This document shows positions 47,846-54,368 of a stretch of 54,368 bases of DNA, piece by piece. The translations under genes and the position numbers were made by a program. Source of the stretch: Acholeplasma oculi (lineage in GTDB: Bacteria; Bacillota_I; Bacilli_A; Acholeplasmatales; Acholeplasmataceae); contig NZ_FUZK01000005.1 in assembly GCF_900166985.1 (NCBI RefSeq), forward strand, positions 1 to 54,368, in the 5' to 3' direction. How positions within the stretch are numbered: position 1 is the stretch's first letter; each line of letters opens with the position of its first letter. Below the pieces are notes generated by a model. That model made no database searches. It had not been told where the DNA came from and was given only the letters and a program-made list of their open reading frames with translations.

Positions 47846-49507
47846 ATGAAAAGACATTATGATTTATCACTTTATTATGAACTTTTAGAAAGTTATTTTA
47901 ATCAACTCGAAAAAGAAACAGATTTTGTATCTTATTTTTATGATGCCTATTTTAATGGGAAAAATGATGTATCGTTAGTTGAAGAGGTTGAACTTAGAAA
48001 GTTTAACCAAGACTGGTTAAAACAAATAGAGTCTTACTTTCCTTCAATTGATAGAATCACTAAGAATATGAAGTCTCATCTAAGATTTGAGTCTGAAATT
48101 ATACCGGTTGAAAAGGTTAAACAAATCGATAGTGAATCCATTAAACATTTAAGCCAACATACAGAGTATATTCGAAGTATGGATCAAAATGAAATTATTC
48201 CAGAAAAATTAAAGACACCAAAATCAGACGTTGAATTCGATTTATATGAAAATAGATTTGTAACGACATTGATTTTTAGATTAAGAGATTTCTTAAATCG
48301 TAAAATCAATGATATGGAAAAGAAACTCCATGATGAAAGAAGATTAACGTTAAAATCTGGAAGTAAGTTTAGTTTTAATGACTCAAACTATGTATTAAAT
48401 CTAGATATCAAACAAACGGATGATTTAGGTCCGGGTACTTATTATCACGAAAATCTAGAAATGATCGAACAAACAAAAAGATTGTATCAATTAGTGAGTA
48501 ACTTAATACATACACCTTTTGTACAAACGATGAAGAAATATAAAACAGTTACACCTCCAATCGTTAGAACTCAAATGATTCAAAAGAATCCAGATTTTAC
48601 CAATGCTTATCATTTATGGACCTATATGGATAGATTGCATGAAATGAAATTTGGTGAAGAAATTACACATACTAAAAAGAATCTATCGACATCTTATATG
48701 GAAGATATCGATAGGTTTCATTTACATTCCATTTCTACCTTAATCGCACACGATATGGGTAAAGAACATATACATGACTTATTTGTCGATGATTCCTATC
48801 AAATGGATAAGGATTTAATACCAGTAAATTTAATAGATCCTATAGACTTTTCTAAAGCAAAAGGTTATCAATTGGACACGGAGTATCTAAAGCATCGAAA
48901 AGACTTCTTTAAGAAACGATTGATCAAACTTGAAGAGACATTTAAAAAGTCTATAGAAACAAAACTAATTCTAGAAAGACTTCATGAAGAAATTAATGAT
49001 GTATATCAAGACTTAATGGATAAGATGTTTCAAGATGCTGATACTGCCGAGAAAAAAGAGAATTTACTTGAAGTCATTGATATCATTAGAACTATCAAAG
49101 AAAAAGATTATCAAGACCTCTTAAATAAAGAGTTATCGATTCGAAAAGAATTAACCGACAATCATCAACATATCATCTTTGAAGAGAAGAAAAAACTGAG
49201 TCAAGATTCATTTGATCAGTTAAATCAACTTGAAAAAGAATTGGATCAAGCATATAGAGAGAAGAAAGATGGATTTAAATCTTATGTTCTAAAAGAAACA
49301 GCAAGTTTAAGTGAAAGTGTTGAATCTCTTAAGAAAGAACAAAGTCAAAACATTAATGAAACACTAAAATCAATTAGAAAAGCATCTGATCAAGTATTTG
49401 AAATTAAGAAAAACAAACTTTTAGATAAACATCAAAAACGTATGAAAAAACTTGAACAAACAATAGATTCAAAGCCAATGGTTCAATCTAGAAAAAAACA
49501 AAAATAA
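47846..49507 (+). CDS. DUF2357/McrC-like partner protein without nuclease domain
   Basis: A 553-residue, highly charged cytoplasmic protein. Its N-terminal half shows the DUF2357/McrC-type signature DLYENRFV, with E135-N136-R137, the counterpart of the (T/Y)-x-ENRF motif of McrC N-domains. The C-terminal half (about 355-550) is long helical coiled coil. No PD-(D/E)XK nuclease motif is visible, unlike McrC of restriction systems. It begins 3 bp after the McrB-type ATPase, the usual McrB-McrC order. The pair may be a mechanical or remodelling machine instead of a DNA-cutting system. It ends the operon; an inverted repeat lies just downstream. Confidence 0.65.
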   Translation: MKRHYDLSLYYELLESYFNQLEKETDFVSYFYDAYFNGKNDVSLVEEVELRKFNQDWLKQIESYFPSIDRITKNMKSHLRFESEIIPVEKVKQIDSESIKHLSQHTEYIRSMDQNEIIPEKLKTPKSDVEFDLYENRFVTTLIFRLRDFLNRKINDMEKKLHDERRLTLKSGSKFSFNDSNYVLNLDIKQTDDLGPGTYYHENLEMIEQTKRLYQLVSNLIHTPFVQTMKKYKTVTPPIVRTQMIQKNPDFTNAYHLWTYMDRLHEMKFGEEITHTKKNLSTSYMEDIDRFHLHSISTLIAHDMGKEHIHDLFVDDSYQMDKDLIPVNLIDPIDFSKAKGYQLDTEYLKHRKDFFKKRLIKLEETFKKSIETKLILERLHEEINDVYQDLMDKMFQDADTAEKKENLLEVIDIIRTIKEKDYQDLLNKELSIRKELTDNHQHIIFEEKKKLSQDSFDQLNQLEKELDQAYREKKDGFKSYVLKETASLSESVESLKKEQSQNINETLKSIRKASDQVFEIKKNKLLDKHQKRMKKLEQTIDSKPMVQSRKKQK

Positions 49508-49516
49508 TATCAAGAA

Positions 49517-49579
49517 AACAATAAGTATGATGAAATCCTGTAACTTTAACAAGCTTTTAGATTCTTCATACTTATTGTT
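49517..49579. repeat. Long inverted repeat downstream of the operon, overlapping the tRNA-Cys promoter
   Basis: AACAATAAGTATGA (49517-49530) and TCATACTTATTGTT (49566-49579) are perfect 14-bp complements with a 35-nt loop. The right arm runs into the TTGACA of the tRNA promoter. There is no T run after the stem, so this is a weak or processed terminator, or a site with another role. Confidence 0.75.
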
Positions 49580-49606
49580 GACAATTGGTATCTCAAAACG
49601 TATAAT
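49578..49606 (+). promoter_or_regulatory. Consensus promoter of tRNA-Cys
   Basis: Perfect TTGACA (49578-49583), 17-bp spacer, perfect TATAAT (49601-49606). Confidence 0.92.
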
Positions 49607-49619
49607 ATAATAGCGCTTT

Positions 49620-49694
49620 GGCCCCGTAGCCAAGTGGTAAGGCACGAGTCTGCAAAACTTTGATGCGTCGGTTCAAATCCGATCGGGGCCTCCA
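49620..49694 (+). tRNA. tRNA-Cys (GCA)
   Basis: Acceptor GGCCCCG/CGGGGCC, anticodon loop CTGCAAA (anticodon GCA), T-arm with GGTTCAAATCC, CCA encoded (49692-49694). Single tRNA gene with its own promoter and terminator. Confidence 0.95.
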
Positions 49695-49741
49695 AAACAA
49701 ACTTAAATTGGTTCGATAAAACGAACTTGTTAAAACAAATT

Positions 49742-49766
49742 AATGCCCATCTAGGGCATTTTTTGT
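49742..49766 (+). terminator. Intrinsic terminator of tRNA-Cys
   Basis: AATGCCC/GGGCATT 7-bp stem with a 5-nt loop, then a T run. Confidence 0.9.
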
Positions 49767-49805
49767 TTTTAAGGAACCTATCATCAATATAATAAAACAC
49801 CTTTC

Positions 49806-49856
49806 AGAGGCAAAAAATAAAAAAATAAAAGTTTTTCTTTACTAGAGGCAAAAAAA
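49806..49856 (+). repeat. Direct repeat pair AGAGGCAAAAAA ahead of the ALDH gene
   Basis: AGAGGCAAAAAA occurs at 49806-49817 and again at 49844-49855, 38 bp apart, upstream of the aldehyde dehydrogenase promoter. It could be a regulator site. The rest of the 49767-49961 stretch is A-rich and holds only the candidate promoter. Confidence 0.4.
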
Positions 49857-49860
49857 CGAA

Positions 49861-49892
49861 TTGATACGGTCATATACAAAATCGTTTATAAT
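49861..49892 (+). promoter_or_regulatory. Candidate promoter of ALDH-PfkB operon
   Basis: TTGATA (49861-49866) with a TTTATAAT -10 region (49885-49892). The spacing is 18-20 bp depending on the -10 chosen. The leader of about 65 nt ends in AAGGGAG before the ATG at 49962. Confidence 0.45.
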
Positions 49893-49961
49893 ATATTTAG
49901 ACATCAACATTCAATCATGTTGTCATCTATCATGCAAGAATCACTATAAGGGAGTATAATC

Positions 49962-51260
49962 ATGGACTATTTAACAAGACTAAACTATTTAAAATCATTG
50001 AAAAAAACAATTTTGAAATATGAACCAGAGATTAAACAAGCACTTTTTGAAGATTTAGGTAAATCCAGTCAAGAAAGTTATTCAACTGAGATTGGAATTG
50101 TATTATTAGAATTAAGTTTATTTATAAAGAAACTTAAGAAATGGATGAAACCAAAAAGAGTAAAATCAAGCCTCATTGCTTTCCCTTCTCGATCCTTTAT
50201 ATATCCTGAACCATTCGGGAAAGTCTTAATCATTGGTCCTTGGAATTACCCATTCCAACTTATTTTGATGCCGTTAATTGGGGCAATAGCAGCAGGAAAC
50301 CAAGTTGTTGTTAAACCATCTGAATTTGCTATAGAAACAGAACATATCATCAAAACAATCATAAAAGAAGTGTTTACTGAGGATGTAGTTCAAGTGGTTT
50401 CTGGAAACCACTTGGTCAGTCAAGAGTTATTAGAAAAACAATTTGATTATATATTCTTTACAGGTAGTGAAAAAGTAGGTAAAGTTGTTATGCAAGCAGC
50501 AAGTAAACATCTAACACCAGTAACATTAGAACTTGGTGGTAAAAGCCCTTGTATCATAGTCGATACGAAAGATATTCAACTTGCAGCTAAAAGAACAGCA
50601 TTTGGAAAACTTATCAATGCTGGTCAAACCTGTATTGCACCAGATTATGTTTTGATTCAAGAAAAAGATAAAGAACAATTTATTAAGTATTTTATTGAGG
50701 CTACCGAATCATTTTATGGAAAAGATCCATTAAATACATTAGATTATCCTAAGATTATTCATCAAAGACATCATGAGCGATTAAAAAATTTGATGAATGG
50801 TCAAGAAGTTATTTATGGTGGTCAATATTCAGAAACAAAAATAGCACCTACCCTGCTTATACCTAAAAAAGATTCACCTATAATGGAAGAAGAAATATTT
50901 GGTCCAATACTACCTATACTTACCTTTAAGGATTTATCCGAAATACCTAAATTAGTCATAGATAAGCCATTAGCTTTATATCTTTTTACAGACAATAAAG
51001 ATGTTAAGGACTATATTATTACCAAAATACAGTCTGGTGGTATGACGATAAATGATACATTAATGCATTTCAGTAATCACCATTTAGGGTTTGGTGGCGT
51101 TGGAAAAAGTGGTATGGGAACGTATCATGGTAAACATAGTTTTGATACGTTTACGCATTATAAACCTGTTTTATTTAAAAGTAAATTAATCGATATATCT
51201 TTTAAATACCTACCATCTAGCAAACAAAAAGAATCCATCATTAAAAAAATACTTAAGTAA
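49962..51260 (+). CDS. NAD(P)-dependent aldehyde dehydrogenase, ALDH3-like
   Basis: A 432-residue aldehyde dehydrogenase oxidising aldehydes to acids with NAD(P)+. Landmarks: PWNYPF of the cofactor domain (about 93-98), KPSE, FFTGS (about 167-171), LELGGKSP with general base E190, GQTCIAPDYV with catalytic C224, and EEIFGPILP. The motifs, short N-terminus and compact size fit the class 3 (ALDH3, fatty or aromatic aldehyde) branch, which lacks the long N-terminal arm of ALDH1/2. No membrane tail is evident; the C-terminus is lysine-rich. Start supported by GGGAG. A sugar kinase gene follows 14 bp later, likely in the same operon. The physiological substrate is unknown. Confidence 0.9.
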   Translation: MDYLTRLNYLKSLKKTILKYEPEIKQALFEDLGKSSQESYSTEIGIVLLELSLFIKKLKKWMKPKRVKSSLIAFPSRSFIYPEPFGKVLIIGPWNYPFQLILMPLIGAIAAGNQVVVKPSEFAIETEHIIKTIIKEVFTEDVVQVVSGNHLVSQELLEKQFDYIFFTGSEKVGKVVMQAASKHLTPVTLELGGKSPCIIVDTKDIQLAAKRTAFGKLINAGQTCIAPDYVLIQEKDKEQFIKYFIEATESFYGKDPLNTLDYPKIIHQRHHERLKNLMNGQEVIYGGQYSETKIAPTLLIPKKDSPIMEEEIFGPILPILTFKDLSEIPKLVIDKPLALYLFTDNKDVKDYIITKIQSGGMTINDTLMHFSNHHLGFGGVGKSGMGTYHGKHSFDTFTHYKPVLFKSKLIDISFKYLPSSKQKESIIKKILK

Positions 51261-51274
51261 ATTGAGGTTAAGCT

Positions 51275-52195
51275 ATGTATCAAATATATGCTATGGGAGA
51301 AATGTTAATAGACTTTACATTAAATCCAAAAAAATTATTTGTTCCTAATCCAGGTGGTGCACCAGCAAACCTTTGTGTTGCTGTTAAAAAACTGGGTGGT
51401 GAAAGTGCACTAATTACTTCACTTAGTCAAGATTACTTTGGAAACTTTTTGATGGATACTTTAATAACACATCAAGTTGATACCAGATATATTACCAGAG
51501 TTCAAGATAAAACAATGCTTGCATTTGTGACACTCGATTCAAATAATGATCGTTCATTTAAGTTTTACGATGAACATACTGCAGATAAAAAGCTAAGTAT
51601 CAAACCTCTTGAATCAACAATCTTCCAAAAAGACTATTTTCATTTTTGTTCAGTAAGTTTACAAAACAAGCAAAATATAAATGCACATTTGAAAATGATA
51701 AAAAAGATAAAAGACCATAGTGGTTTAGTAAGTTTTGATCCTAATTTGAGATTAAGTCTCTGGAAACATAAAGAAAAGTTAATGGATACGGTTTGGAAAT
51801 TCATTGAGTTATCAGATATCGTTAAAGTTTCAGAAGAAGAACTTAAATTTTTAACAAATCTTGATGAAGCAAAAGCAATCGAATCATTCTTCTTAAAACC
51901 TATTCGTATGCTTATAATAACCAGAGGTAAGGATGGTGCAACACTTATCACCAGACAAAAACGATATGATCAGCATGCCAAACCTGTAACTGTAATGGAT
52001 ACAACAGGTGCAGGAGATGCATTTATGGGTGCATTCTTGTATCAACTACAACAACAAAAAATAGATACTTCAAATCTACTAACGGTTGATTATTCAAATA
52101 TTTTGAGTTTCTCAACAGACATTGCTACAAAATCAGTCCAACATGTAGGAGCGATACCTTCTTATATTTTTGATGATGTATCGAGTAAAAAGTAA
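51275..52195 (+). CDS. PfkB-family sugar kinase (fructokinase-like)
   Basis: A 306-residue ribokinase/PfkB-family kinase. The N-terminal GEMLIDF and NPGGAPANLCVAVKKLGG (about 25-42) match the first PfkB signature and are typical of fructokinases. The second signature, DTTGAGDAFMGAFL, carries the catalytic base D248. FDPNLR and ITRGKDGA segments are also present. It probably phosphorylates fructose with ATP in the cytoplasm, but the substrate is not certain within PfkB. GAGG lies 8 bp before the ATG. It is preceded by the ALDH gene and followed 12 bp later by the broken FlaR-like gene. Confidence 0.85.
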   Translation: MYQIYAMGEMLIDFTLNPKKLFVPNPGGAPANLCVAVKKLGGESALITSLSQDYFGNFLMDTLITHQVDTRYITRVQDKTMLAFVTLDSNNDRSFKFYDEHTADKKLSIKPLESTIFQKDYFHFCSVSLQNKQNINAHLKMIKKIKDHSGLVSFDPNLRLSLWKHKEKLMDTVWKFIELSDIVKVSEEELKFLTNLDEAKAIESFFLKPIRMLIITRGKDGATLITRQKRYDQHAKPVTVMDTTGAGDAFMGAFLYQLQQQKIDTSNLLTVDYSNILSFSTDIATKSVQHVGAIPSYIFDDVSSKK

Positions 52196-52207
52196 AGGAA
52201 TGTATCA

Positions 52208-52636
52208 ATGAAAATATCTGTTGTAGGTTTTAGTGGAAGTGGCAAATCAAGTTTTGCATATAAACTTAGTCAATTGTATCAAATTGATGTGACATATATT
52301 GATAAGCTTCAATTTCTCACCAATTGGGAGGAAAGAGATTCGAGTATCAGAAATATGTTGTTAGATGAAGCTATTGAAAAAGACTCATTTATCATCGATG
52401 GGAACTATCAGTCCATCGGTATAAAACGATTTGAACAATCAGACCATATCTTCATCTTTAATTTCAACCGATGGAAATGTCTTTATGGTGCAGTTCTAAG
52501 AAGAATAAAATATCATGGGAAAACAAGAAGAAGTATGACTGAAGGTAATAAAGAAAAGCTTGATTTTGAGTTTATATGGTGGATTCTTTTTAACAATTTC
52601 ATCAAGAAGTCCCCTTCCTCTATAGGTGGGGGATGA
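52208..52636 (+). pseudogene. FlaR-like P-loop kinase, truncated by IS insertion
   Basis: The first about 135 codons encode a P-loop protein of the DNA-topology-modulation (FlaR-like) adenylate-kinase-like family. Walker A GFSGSGKSS is at residues 7-15; YIDKLQF and IIDGNY follow as in that family. Normal members are about 170-180 residues. Here the frame runs into the left end of an IS200/IS605 element near position 52610, and the last residues (PSSIGGG) are encoded by the element. The distal part of the gene, if present, should lie beyond the element and is outside the window. It has an AAAGGA site and follows the sugar kinase gene. Confidence 0.75.
52611..52631 (+). repeat. Left-end hairpin of the IS
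   Basis: CCCC (52611-52614) and CCT (52617-52619) pair with AGG (52624-52626) and GGGG (52628-52631), leaving TT opposite T unpaired. TnpA recognises such subterminal hairpins at the left end. Confidence 0.65.
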
Positions 52637-52670
52637 ATTGATTTTTTATAGTATACTATGATCAGATTTA

Positions 52671-52679
52671 TGGTATAAT
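52671..52679 (+). promoter_or_regulatory. Extended -10 promoter of tnpA
   Basis: TGGTATAAT (TG at 52671-52672, TATAAT at 52674-52679) with no good -35, about 45 bp ahead of tnpA. An AAGGGG site follows at 52709-52714. Confidence 0.5.
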
Positions 52680-52724
52680 ATATTAAATAAACCATTCAGT
52701 ATAAAAGTTAAGGGGCGCTCTAAT

Positions 52725-53150
52725 ATGAAGAATTTCGATAACAATAACCATTCAGTATTCAAATTAAACTTTCACCTTATTTTGGTTATAAATTATCGAA
52801 GAGAAGTCCTTGATGAGAAGATATCGAATCGACTTAAAGAAATTTATATAAATATAGCAAAGACATATAACATCTCCTTACAAACTTGGAATCATGATGT
52901 GGACCATGTTCACATACTTTTTACGGCACACCCTAATAGTGAGATTTCAAAATTTATTAATGCCTATAAATCAGCATCTTCAAGGTTAATTAAAAAGGAA
53001 TTTCCAAGTATTAAGAAATTTTTATGGAAAGAAGCTTTTTGGAGTAAAAGTTTTTTATTACTAACAACTGGTGGTGCACCTACTGAAGTTTTAAAACAGT
53101 ACATTGAAACGCAGGGGGAAGACTGTGAAAAAAATGCATATAGCATATAA
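52725..53150 (+). CDS. tnpA: IS200/IS605 Y1 transposase TnpA
   Basis: A 141-residue HUH-type single-strand transposase. The metal-binding HVH motif is at residues 61-63 (VDHVHILF) and the catalytic tyrosine is Y126 in VLKQYIETQG. It nicks and joins hairpin ends of single-stranded DNA as a dimer. Length is normal and all key residues are present, so it may be active. Its 3' end overlaps the tnpB start by about 26 bp. Confidence 0.93.
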   Translation: MKNFDNNNHSVFKLNFHLILVINYRREVLDEKISNRLKEIYINIAKTYNISLQTWNHDVDHVHILFTAHPNSEISKFINAYKSASSRLIKKEFPSIKKFLWKEAFWSKSFLLLTTGGAPTEVLKQYIETQGEDCEKNAYSI

Positions 53151-54255
53151 ATTTAGGATATATCCAAACCCTGAACAACAAATCTTAATAACTAAAACAC
53201 TAGGTGCTTGTCGTTTTATTTGGAATCAGATGTTATCAGATAAAATCGCTCACTATGAATCAACTAAAGAGATGTTATATAATACGCCAGCTCGTTATAA
53301 AGAGGCTTTTAGTTTCTTAAATGAAGTGGACTCATTGGCACTAGCTAATCGTCAACTTCATCTAGAACGTGCATTCAAGTCCTTCTTTTCAAAACAAACC
53401 AGTTTTCCTAACTTTCAAGCAAGAAAGAAAGATTATGGTTATACTACAAATATAGTGAATGGAAATATCAAAGTTTTAGATGGATTTATAAAATTACCTA
53501 AACTAGGCTTAGTTAAGTTAAAGAAACATCGACACATACCAGAAGACTATAAACTACGATCAGTGACGGTATCTAAAAGTAAAACAGGTAAATATTACAT
53601 TTCAATCTTATTGGATTATGAAACAGTCATATCACCATGTGAAGTAAAAACTACTATAGGTCTTGATTTTGATATGACAAACTTTTATGTAGACAGTGAA
53701 GGTAATCGATATGCTTATCCGGAAAGTATCTTGTTGGACCAACAAAAACTTAGAAGGCTTCAGTCAAGCCTATCTAGAAGATACCAACCGAATAAGAAAC
53801 AAAAAGATCAAAGTAAGAACTATTTTAAACAACAACATAAAGTAGCAATACTTCATGAGCGTATAACAAACAAACGTCTAGATTTTTTACATAAACTATC
53901 AGATTCGATAGCCAAGACATCAGATAGTGTAAGTATAGAAACGCTAGACCTTAAGCAGATGGCAACCAGTAACAAACATTACGCTAAACAGATTTCAAGA
54001 TTTGGTTGGTATAAATTTATCACCTTACTTGAATACAAGTTAAACAGATTAGGTAAAACACTAGTTAAAATAGATAAGTGGTATCCATCGAGTAAAATGT
54101 GTAGTAGATGTGGTCACTTAAAAACAGAGTTAAAACTAAGTGAACGTATATATAGTTGTGAGCATTGTAGACAAAATATGGACCGAGACTATAATGCAGC
54201 AGTCAATATAAGAAATAAGGGTTTAGAACTACTTAAAGTTGAAAACTTAGCATAA
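53125..54255 (+). CDS. tnpB: RNA-guided nuclease TnpB of IS605 family
   Basis: TnpB is the RuvC-type, omega-RNA-guided nuclease of IS605 elements and an ancestor of Cas12. The 376-residue product starts like typical TnpBs (KMHIAYKFRIYPN). The catalytic acidic residues appear intact: D181 in GLDFDM, E272 in SIETLDL, and the DRDYNAA motif (D353/D355). A four-cysteine zinc ribbon CSRC...CEHC lies between the last two. A GTG start at 53125 is chosen because GGGGGA lies about 7 bp upstream; the ATG at 53104 would add seven residues without a ribosome site. It overlaps tnpA, suggesting coupled translation. Confidence 0.92.
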   Translation: MKKMHIAYKFRIYPNPEQQILITKTLGACRFIWNQMLSDKIAHYESTKEMLYNTPARYKEAFSFLNEVDSLALANRQLHLERAFKSFFSKQTSFPNFQARKKDYGYTTNIVNGNIKVLDGFIKLPKLGLVKLKKHRHIPEDYKLRSVTVSKSKTGKYYISILLDYETVISPCEVKTTIGLDFDMTNFYVDSEGNRYAYPESILLDQQKLRRLQSSLSRRYQPNKKQKDQSKNYFKQQHKVAILHERITNKRLDFLHKLSDSIAKTSDSVSIETLDLKQMATSNKHYAKQISRFGWYKFITLLEYKLNRLGKTLVKIDKWYPSSKMCSRCGHLKTELKLSERIYSCEHCRQNMDRDYNAAVNIRNKGLELLKVENLA

Positions 54256-54368
54256 GTTATTAGAACCGTAGGAACTACGGGGATAGCCTACTGAGACACT
54301 AAAGAATACTTTAGTTTGGGTAGGAAGCCCCCACTTCAACATAAAATGTTAAGTGGTGGGTAGTTCAC
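54240..54368 (+). ncRNA. Probable omega-RNA (TnpB guide RNA) scaffold at the IS right end
   Basis: The 3' end of tnpB and the right end of the element hold three consecutive hairpins. These are CCGTAG-gaa-CTACGG (54266-54280), then CCTAC/GTAGG (54287-54324) enclosing ACTAAAG-aata-CTTTAGT, and the right-end hairpin CCACTT-c-AACAT/ATGTT-AAGTGG (54331-54356). In IS605 elements this region is transcribed as the scaffold of the guide RNA, and the guide comes from DNA just beyond the right end. The guide itself is outside the window. Confidence 0.55.

Larger units (their letters stand above)
52608..54368 (+). mobile_element. IS200/IS605-family insertion sequence (tnpA + tnpB)
   Basis: The element interrupts the FlaR-like gene and carries a Y1 transposase (tnpA) and a TnpB nuclease gene in overlapping order. 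Both ends carry imperfect hairpins of similar composition. The left one, CCCC-TT-CCT/AGG-T-GGGG, is at 52611-52631. The right one, CCC-CCACTT with AAGTGG-T-GGG, is at 54328-54360. There are no terminal inverted repeats or target duplications, as expected for single-strand transposition. The exact left edge is uncertain by a few bases. The right edge seems to be at or within a few bases of the window end. Confidence 0.85.

Noticed and set aside
46343-49507. A McrBC restriction system
   Set aside because: The McrC-like partner lacks a visible nuclease, the ATPase is membrane-anchored, and the pair is fused into a surface-protein operon.
49546-49800. An 84-residue minus-strand frame containing IGFEPTHQSF
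   Set aside because: It is antisense to tRNA-Cys and its terminator; such peptides are a known annotation artefact of tRNA genes.
53104-53124. ATG start for tnpB seven codons upstream
   Set aside because: The GTG at 53125 has a strong GGGGGA site and begins at the usual TnpB N-terminus.

Overview
The window looks like chromosome of an Acholeplasma-like, low-GC bacterium (Mollicutes or a close relative). The DNA is AT-rich, TGG encodes tryptophan and TGA is used as a stop, so the code is standard and unlike Mycoplasma. ClpB lacks its N-domain, as is usual in mollicutes. Promoters are near-consensus sigma-A type and most operons end in clear U-tract hairpins. The genus is my inference.

Positions 1-3000 hold the 3' end of an rRNA operon (23S, 5S), tRNA-Asn, a salvage operon (uridine kinase, MTA/SAH nucleosidase-like protein, DJ-1/PfpI protein) and a tRNA cluster (Glu, Arg, Pro, Gly). 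Positions 3000-15760 hold small housekeeping and stress units: an MntP-like Mn2+ exporter; copA-copZ behind a CsoR-like operator; an AlkD-like gene with an in-frame stop at codon 5; four SHOCT-tailed membrane proteins; a c-di-GMP phosphodiesterase with a decayed GGDEF domain; a Ppx/GppA protein; CIRCE-controlled clpB; trhO; and a low-molecular-weight phosphatase.

Positions 15800-49510 are the centre of interest: a continuous co-oriented block of about 34 kb. The first gene encodes a 6297-residue secreted protein (13 large GLUG-type units, about 24 InlB-type repeats, C-terminal dockerin). A c-di-GMP-I (GEMM-I) riboswitch begins right after its stop codon, with a terminator/antiterminator predicted to switch transcription OFF when c-di-GMP is bound. 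Then come a 3334-residue membrane-anchored protein (possible cohesin-like N-terminal domain, about 30 cadherin-like repeats, C-terminal TM), a membrane-anchored degenerate GGDEF-EAL-like protein, a membrane-anchored McrB-type AAA+ ATPase, and a DUF2357/McrC-like protein without a nuclease domain. I read this as a c-di-GMP-controlled giant surface apparatus in which the dockerin of one giant could dock on the other, while a LapD-like receptor and an McrB/McrC-like motor act from the cytoplasmic side. The motifs are visible; the functional assembly is inference.

Positions 49510-54368 hold tRNA-Cys, an aldehyde dehydrogenase, a PfkB sugar kinase, and a FlaR-like kinase gene cut by an IS200/IS605 element with tnpA, tnpB, end hairpins and a likely omega-RNA region reaching the window edge.
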